This document shows positions 59,760 to 64,000 of a DNA stretch of 64,000 nucleotides, in pieces. The notes below the pieces were generated by a model. It was not told the origin of the DNA. It made no database searches and saw nothing but the letters and a program-made list of their open reading frames with translations. The stretch lies in NCBI GenBank assembly GCA_014138645.1, contig JACJIB010000004.1:186001-250000 (forward strand). Direction: 5' to 3'. Numbering within the stretch: position 1 is the first letter of the stretch; each line of letters begins with the position of its first letter. The stretch is from Methylorubrum thiocyanatum (GTDB lineage: Bacteria; Pseudomonadota; Alphaproteobacteria; Rhizobiales; Beijerinckiaceae). Position numbers and translations under genes: made by a program.

Positions 59760-60599
59760 ATGAAAGGCACCCTGCGGCTTCGCGCCGGCATCCTCTCGCT
59801 CGCGCTCCTCGCGATGATCCTGCTCGGCTGGCAGGTCGCGGTGAGCGGCACGGCCAGCACCCAAGCCATGGACCCGGAATACGCCGCCCTGATGGGTCAG
59901 GCGGCCACCACGGGGAAATCGGCGATGCCGGGGCCGCTCGATGTCGGGGCAACGATCTGGCATCACCTGAAGGACCCGTTCTACGACCGGGGCCCCAACG
60001 ACAAGGGCATCGGCATCCAGCTCGCCTATTCGATCGGTCGCGTGGCTTTGGGCTACGGCCTCGCGGTTCTGGTCGCGATCCCGGTCGGCTTCCTCATCGG
60101 CATGTCGCCGCTGATGAGCCGAGCGCTCGACCCGTACATCCAGATCCTGAAGCCGGTCTCGCCGCTCGCCTGGATGCCGCTCGCTCTCTACACGATCAAG
60201 GATTCGAGCCTGTCGGCGATCTTCGTGATCTTCATCTGCTCGGTCTGGCCGATGCTGATCAACACGGTGTTCGGCGTCGCCGGCACCCGCAAGGAATGGC
60301 TCAACGTCGCCCGCACCCTGGAGGTCGGCCCGGTCCGCCGCGCCTTCACGGTGATCCTGCCGGCCGCCGCGCCGACGATCCTCACTGGCATGCGCATCTC
60401 GATCGGCATCGCGTGGCTCGTCATCGTCGCGGCCGAGATGCTCGTGGGCGGCACCGGCATCGGCTACTTCGTCTGGAACGAGTGGAACAACCTCTCGATC
60501 ACCAATGTGATCACCTCGATCCTGGTAATCGGCCTCGTCGGCATGGTCCTCGACCAGCTGCTCGCCCGCGCTCAGCGCCTCGTCACCTTCCCAGAATGA
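59760..60599 (+). CDS. ABC transporter permease, NrtB/SsuC type
   Basis: 279 aa. About six to seven membrane helices; EAA-like 'WLNVARTLEVGPVRRAFTVI' and the following 'LPAAAPTILTGMRISIGIAW'. It starts 3 bp after the binding-protein stop. Residues ~30-90 form a periplasmic loop that is longer than in SsuC. Pairs with the ATPase encoded next (ATGA overlap possible at 60596). Confidence 0.87.
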   Translation: MKGTLRLRAGILSLALLAMILLGWQVAVSGTASTQAMDPEYAALMGQAATTGKSAMPGPLDVGATIWHHLKDPFYDRGPNDKGIGIQLAYSIGRVALGYGLAVLVAIPVGFLIGMSPLMSRALDPYIQILKPVSPLAWMPLALYTIKDSSLSAIFVIFICSVWPMLINTVFGVAGTRKEWLNVARTLEVGPVRRAFTVILPAAAPTILTGMRISIGIAWLVIVAAEMLVGGTGIGYFVWNEWNNLSITNVITSILVIGLVGMVLDQLLARAQRLVTFPE

Positions 60600-60607
60600 G
60601 GCGTCCG

Positions 60608-61588
<981 letters not shown>

Positions 61589-61615
61589 GCCCGACGCCCG
61601 AGGTCACTGCCTCGA

Positions 61616-61639
61616 CCCCGCTTCCGCCCGGAAGCGGGG
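61616..61639. terminator. Hairpin after the ABC operon
   Basis: CCCCGCTTCC, loop GCCC, GGAAGCGGGG: 10-bp perfect arms, no T-run. It lies between the ATPase stop and the convergent pyruvate kinase gene. Confidence 0.6.
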
Positions 61640-61715
61640 AAGGCCCCTCCATGCCCGATCGCACCATGCCCGGTCGCGAGCGGGCGGGGACCGTGCCCGG
61701 TCCCCGTGATCACGC

Positions 61716-63128
61716 TCAGATCGGGATGAGCCGGATGTTGTTGGTGTTGCCGGGGACGTGGAAGGGAATGCCGGCGGCGGCCACCACGACGTCGTTCGGC
61801 TTGGCAAAGCCTTCCGCCTGCGCGTAGTGCGCCGCCTTGGCGGTCATCTCCTCGTAGGAATCGACATCCTGCGTGTGAATGCTGTGCGCGCCCCAGAGCA
61901 GGCTCAGCCGCCGCGAGGTCGCGAGGTTCGGCGTCAGCGCCAGGATCGGCGGTCGAGGCCGCTTGCGAGCAACCCTTGCGGCGGTCGTGCCGCTCTCGGT
62001 GTAGGTGACGATCGCACTGGCGTGGACGGCCTCGGCAAGGGTTGCGGTGGCCGTGGCAACGGCGTGCGGGGCCGTTTCCTCGGTCTCCGGTTCGGAAGCG
62101 GCGATGATCGAATAGTAGAGCTTGTGTCCCTCGACCGAGCGGATGATGCGGTCCATCATCGAGACGGCCTCGGCCGGATATTGGCCTGCGGCCGACTCGG
62201 CCGAGAGCATGACGGCGTCGGCGCCGTCATAGATGGCCGTCGCCACGTCCGAGGCTTCCGCGCGGGTGGGAGCCGGCGCATTGACCATCGAGTCGAGCAT
62301 CTGGGTTGCCACGATCACCGGCTTCACAAGATGCCGGCACAGGCGGATCAGCTCCTTCTGGCGGCCCGGCACGTCCTCGTGCGGGATCTCGACGCCGAGG
62401 TCGCCGCGGGCAACCATCACGGCATCGGAGAGGCGGACGATGTCCTCGATCCGCTCCAACGCCTGCGGCTTCTCGATCTTCGACATCAGGCCGGCCCGAT
62501 CGCCGATCAGCGCACGGGCCTCGATGATGTCGGAGGGCTTCTGCACGAAGGAGAGCGCGACCCAGTCGACGCCGAGTTCGAGCCCGAAGGCGAGATCGGC
62601 CCGATCCTTCTCGGTCAACGGCGACACATCGAGCAGAGTGCCGGGCAGGTTGACGCCCTTGCGGTTGGAAATCGGGCCGCCGGTCACGACGAGCGCCTCG
62701 ATCGTTCCTGCGCCCAGGCCGCTCACCCGGACACGGACGCGGCCGTCGTCGATCAACAGTTCCTGGCCGGGCACCACGGCTGCGAAGATCTCGGGATGAT
62801 GCAGCGGAATGGCGTCCTTGCCGCCGTCCGATTCCTCGAGCACGAAGCGCACGGTCTCGCCGGTCGCCAGTTCCAGGCGTCCCCCCGCAACGGTGCCGAT
62901 GCGGATCTTGGGACCCTGCAGGTCCTGCAGGATGCCGATCGGCCGGCCCATCTCCTGCTCCAACGCGCGGATCGCGGCGTGGACTCGGGCGTGATCAGCC
63001 TGGACGCCGTGGCTGAAATTGAGGCGGAAGGTATCGACGCCGGCCAGGAACAGCGTGCGCAGCATCTCGGGCGTGTTCGATGCTGGGCCGACCGTGGCGA
63101 CGATCTTGGCGTGGCGGTGACGACGCAT
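61716..63128 (-). CDS. pyk: Pyruvate kinase
   Basis: 470 aa. 'KIVATVGPASN', 'RLNFSHG', 'LQDLQGPKIRIG', the signature 'SKIEKPQALERIEDI' with the catalytic Lys and Glu, 'VMVARGDLGVEIP' and 'ATQMLDSM', 'PTRAEASDVATAIYDGADAV'. Converts phosphoenolpyruvate and ADP to pyruvate and ATP. ATG 63128 (MRRHRHAKIVA) fits the family. It follows the glycerate kinase gene by 61 bp, so a joint operon (as ttuD-ttuE or gck-pyk) is likely. Confidence 0.95.
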   Translation of the reverse strand: MRRHRHAKIVATVGPASNTPEMLRTLFLAGVDTFRLNFSHGVQADHARVHAAIRALEQEMGRPIGILQDLQGPKIRIGTVAGGRLELATGETVRFVLEESDGGKDAIPLHHPEIFAAVVPGQELLIDDGRVRVRVSGLGAGTIEALVVTGGPISNRKGVNLPGTLLDVSPLTEKDRADLAFGLELGVDWVALSFVQKPSDIIEARALIGDRAGLMSKIEKPQALERIEDIVRLSDAVMVARGDLGVEIPHEDVPGRQKELIRLCRHLVKPVIVATQMLDSMVNAPAPTRAEASDVATAIYDGADAVMLSAESAAGQYPAEAVSMMDRIIRSVEGHKLYYSIIAASEPETEETAPHAVATATATLAEAVHASAIVTYTESGTTAARVARKRPRPPILALTPNLATSRRLSLLWGAHSIHTQDVDSYEEMTAKAAHYAQAEGFAKPNDVVVAAAGIPFHVPGNTNNIRLIPI

Positions 63129-63188
63129 GCGCTGGTTCGGCCGTATCGGACCGCCTCTGCAAGAGTGGAATCGGGTGATCGGGATCAC

Positions 63189-64000
63189 CTAGATGATCAG
63201 GATCGCGCGGAAGTCGTTGACGTTGGTCAGGGTCGGGCCGGTGATGACGCCGTCGCCCAGGGACTCGAAGAACCCATGGCCGTCGTTGCGATCGAGGCTG
63301 TCGGTGAGCGACAGGCCTGCCGCCGCGGCCCGCACCGGGGTTTCGGGGGTCAGCACCGCGCCGGCGATCGCCTCGATCCCGTCGACGCCGTCGGTGTCGC
63401 CGGCGATGGCATAGATGCCGGCTTGGCCGCCCAGCGCGACACCCAGCGCCAGGAGGAACTCGACGTTGCGGCCGCCGCGTCCGCTGCCACGCACGGTGAC
63501 GGTGGTTTCGCCGCCGGACAGCAGCAGGCAGGGTTTGGCGAGGGGAAGTCCGTGGGTGGCGACGCTTCTGGCGATACCGGCCATGACCTGGCCGACCTCA
63601 CGGGCCTCACCCTCGATCGCGTCCCCCAGGATCAGTGCCGGAACGCCTTCCTGCCGAGCAAGGTCGGCTGCCGCACGGAGCGCCATCAACGGCGTGGCCA
63701 CCATCCGCACCTCCGGGGTGCCGAGGCGCGGATCGCCGGGTTTGACCGACTCGCCCCGTCCGCTCAGCAGATGCGCCCGCACCGTATCCGGGATCTCGAT
63801 CCGGTAGCGGTCGAGGATCGTCAGCGCATCGGCACCGGTGGTCGGATCGGCGACGGTGGGCCCCGAGGCGATATCGAGCGGATCATCGCCGGGGGTGTCG
63901 GAGATCAGCAGCGTCACGACCCTGGCCGGATGGCAGGCGGCGGCGAGCCGCCCGCCCTTGATCGCGGAGAGATGCCGGCGGACGCAGTTCATCTCACCGA
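63189..64000 (-). CDS. gck: Glycerate 2-kinase, MOFRL type (C-terminal part; gene continues beyond the window)
   Basis: The frame runs off the right edge; 270 codons are visible. 'EMNCVRRHLSAIKGGRLA' near the break and 'LLSGGETTVTVRGSGRGGRN' and 'DTDGVDG' show the DUF4147/MOFRL glycerate kinase family, which makes 2-phosphoglycerate from D-glycerate. In methylotrophs this step belongs to the serine cycle. The family was once called TtuD hydroxypyruvate reductase. Followed by pyk on the same strand. Confidence 0.9.
   Translation of the reverse strand, partial: GEMNCVRRHLSAIKGGRLAAACHPARVVTLLISDTPGDDPLDIASGPTVADPTTGADALTILDRYRIEIPDTVRAHLLSGRGESVKPGDPRLGTPEVRMVATPLMALRAAADLARQEGVPALILGDAIEGEAREVGQVMAGIARSVATHGLPLAKPCLLLSGGETTVTVRGSGRGGRNVEFLLALGVALGGQAGIYAIAGDTDGVDGIEAIAGAVLTPETPVRAAAAGLSLTDSLDRNDGHGFFESLGDGVITGPTLTNVNDFRAILII

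Overview
The window is a high-GC chromosomal stretch (codon third positions almost all G/C, AT-rich only in promoters) that looks like an alphaproteobacterium of the Methylobacterium/Methylorubrum type. The pointers are a serine-cycle-like set (serine-glyoxylate aminotransferase paralogue, hydroxypyruvate isomerase, MOFRL-type glycerate kinase, pyruvate kinase), the alphaproteobacterial neighbourhoods tmk-holB-metG-tatD-MBL and recG/sdhE-mfd, DUF6481 next to a cold-shock gene, and mosaic palindromic intergenic repeats. Genus is an inference from gene content, not from a marker gene. No rRNA, tRNA, CRISPR array, transposase or prophage gene was found.

Layout. 1-4.9 kb: end of an AraC regulator, then hydroxypyruvate isomerase, a GntR/FCD regulator, an aminotransferase and an MFS carrier. 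4.9-10 kb: small and membrane proteins of unknown role, including a 910-aa DUF2339 protein. 10-13.8 kb: a Crp/Fnr regulator and a PotABC-like importer without a binding protein. 13.8-20 kb: tmk, holB, metG, tatD and a PhnP-like hydrolase, split by two small membrane-protein genes. 20-25.8 kb: aldo/keto reductase with LysR, group III truncated globin, SGNH hydrolase, HWE/HisKA_2 kinase, EamA exporter. 25.8-30.7 kb: SelO and a coupled SDR/esterase/Baeyer-Villiger monooxygenase operon. 30.7-34.1 kb: an opposing operon for lipid-linked sugar transfer (GT39, GT2, LAB_N). 34.3-41.5 kb: acyl-CoA ligase, a histidine kinase with an ethylene-receptor-like sensor domain plus a lone receiver, a ligase-like protein without its ATP loop, a receiver-like protein without its phospho-acceptor, and a cold-shock gene with small neighbours. 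41.8-50.7 kb: mfd, sdhE, a sugar-nucleotide epimerase, recG and DUF502. 50.9-61.6 kb: the most interesting part, a sigma-54 regulon. 61.7-64 kb: pyruvate kinase and a partial glycerate kinase.

How 51.5-61.6 kb may work. A GAF/AAA+/Fis activator is followed by two transcription units. Each is preceded by a -24/-12 promoter and, about 90-110 bp further upstream, by the same 19-bp dyad TGTCGAC-N5-GTCGACA. Unit 1 encodes an OsmC-like protein, an acyl-CoA-dehydrogenase-type flavoprotein, a rubredoxin-reductase fusion, an ETHE1/Blh-like persulfide dioxygenase and a TauE-type sulfite exporter. Unit 2 encodes an NrtA/SsuA-type ABC importer with a Tat signal. The best reading is uptake and oxidative breakdown of an unknown small (organo)sulfur compound, with sulfite exported. 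The substrate and the activator's signal cannot be read from the sequence.
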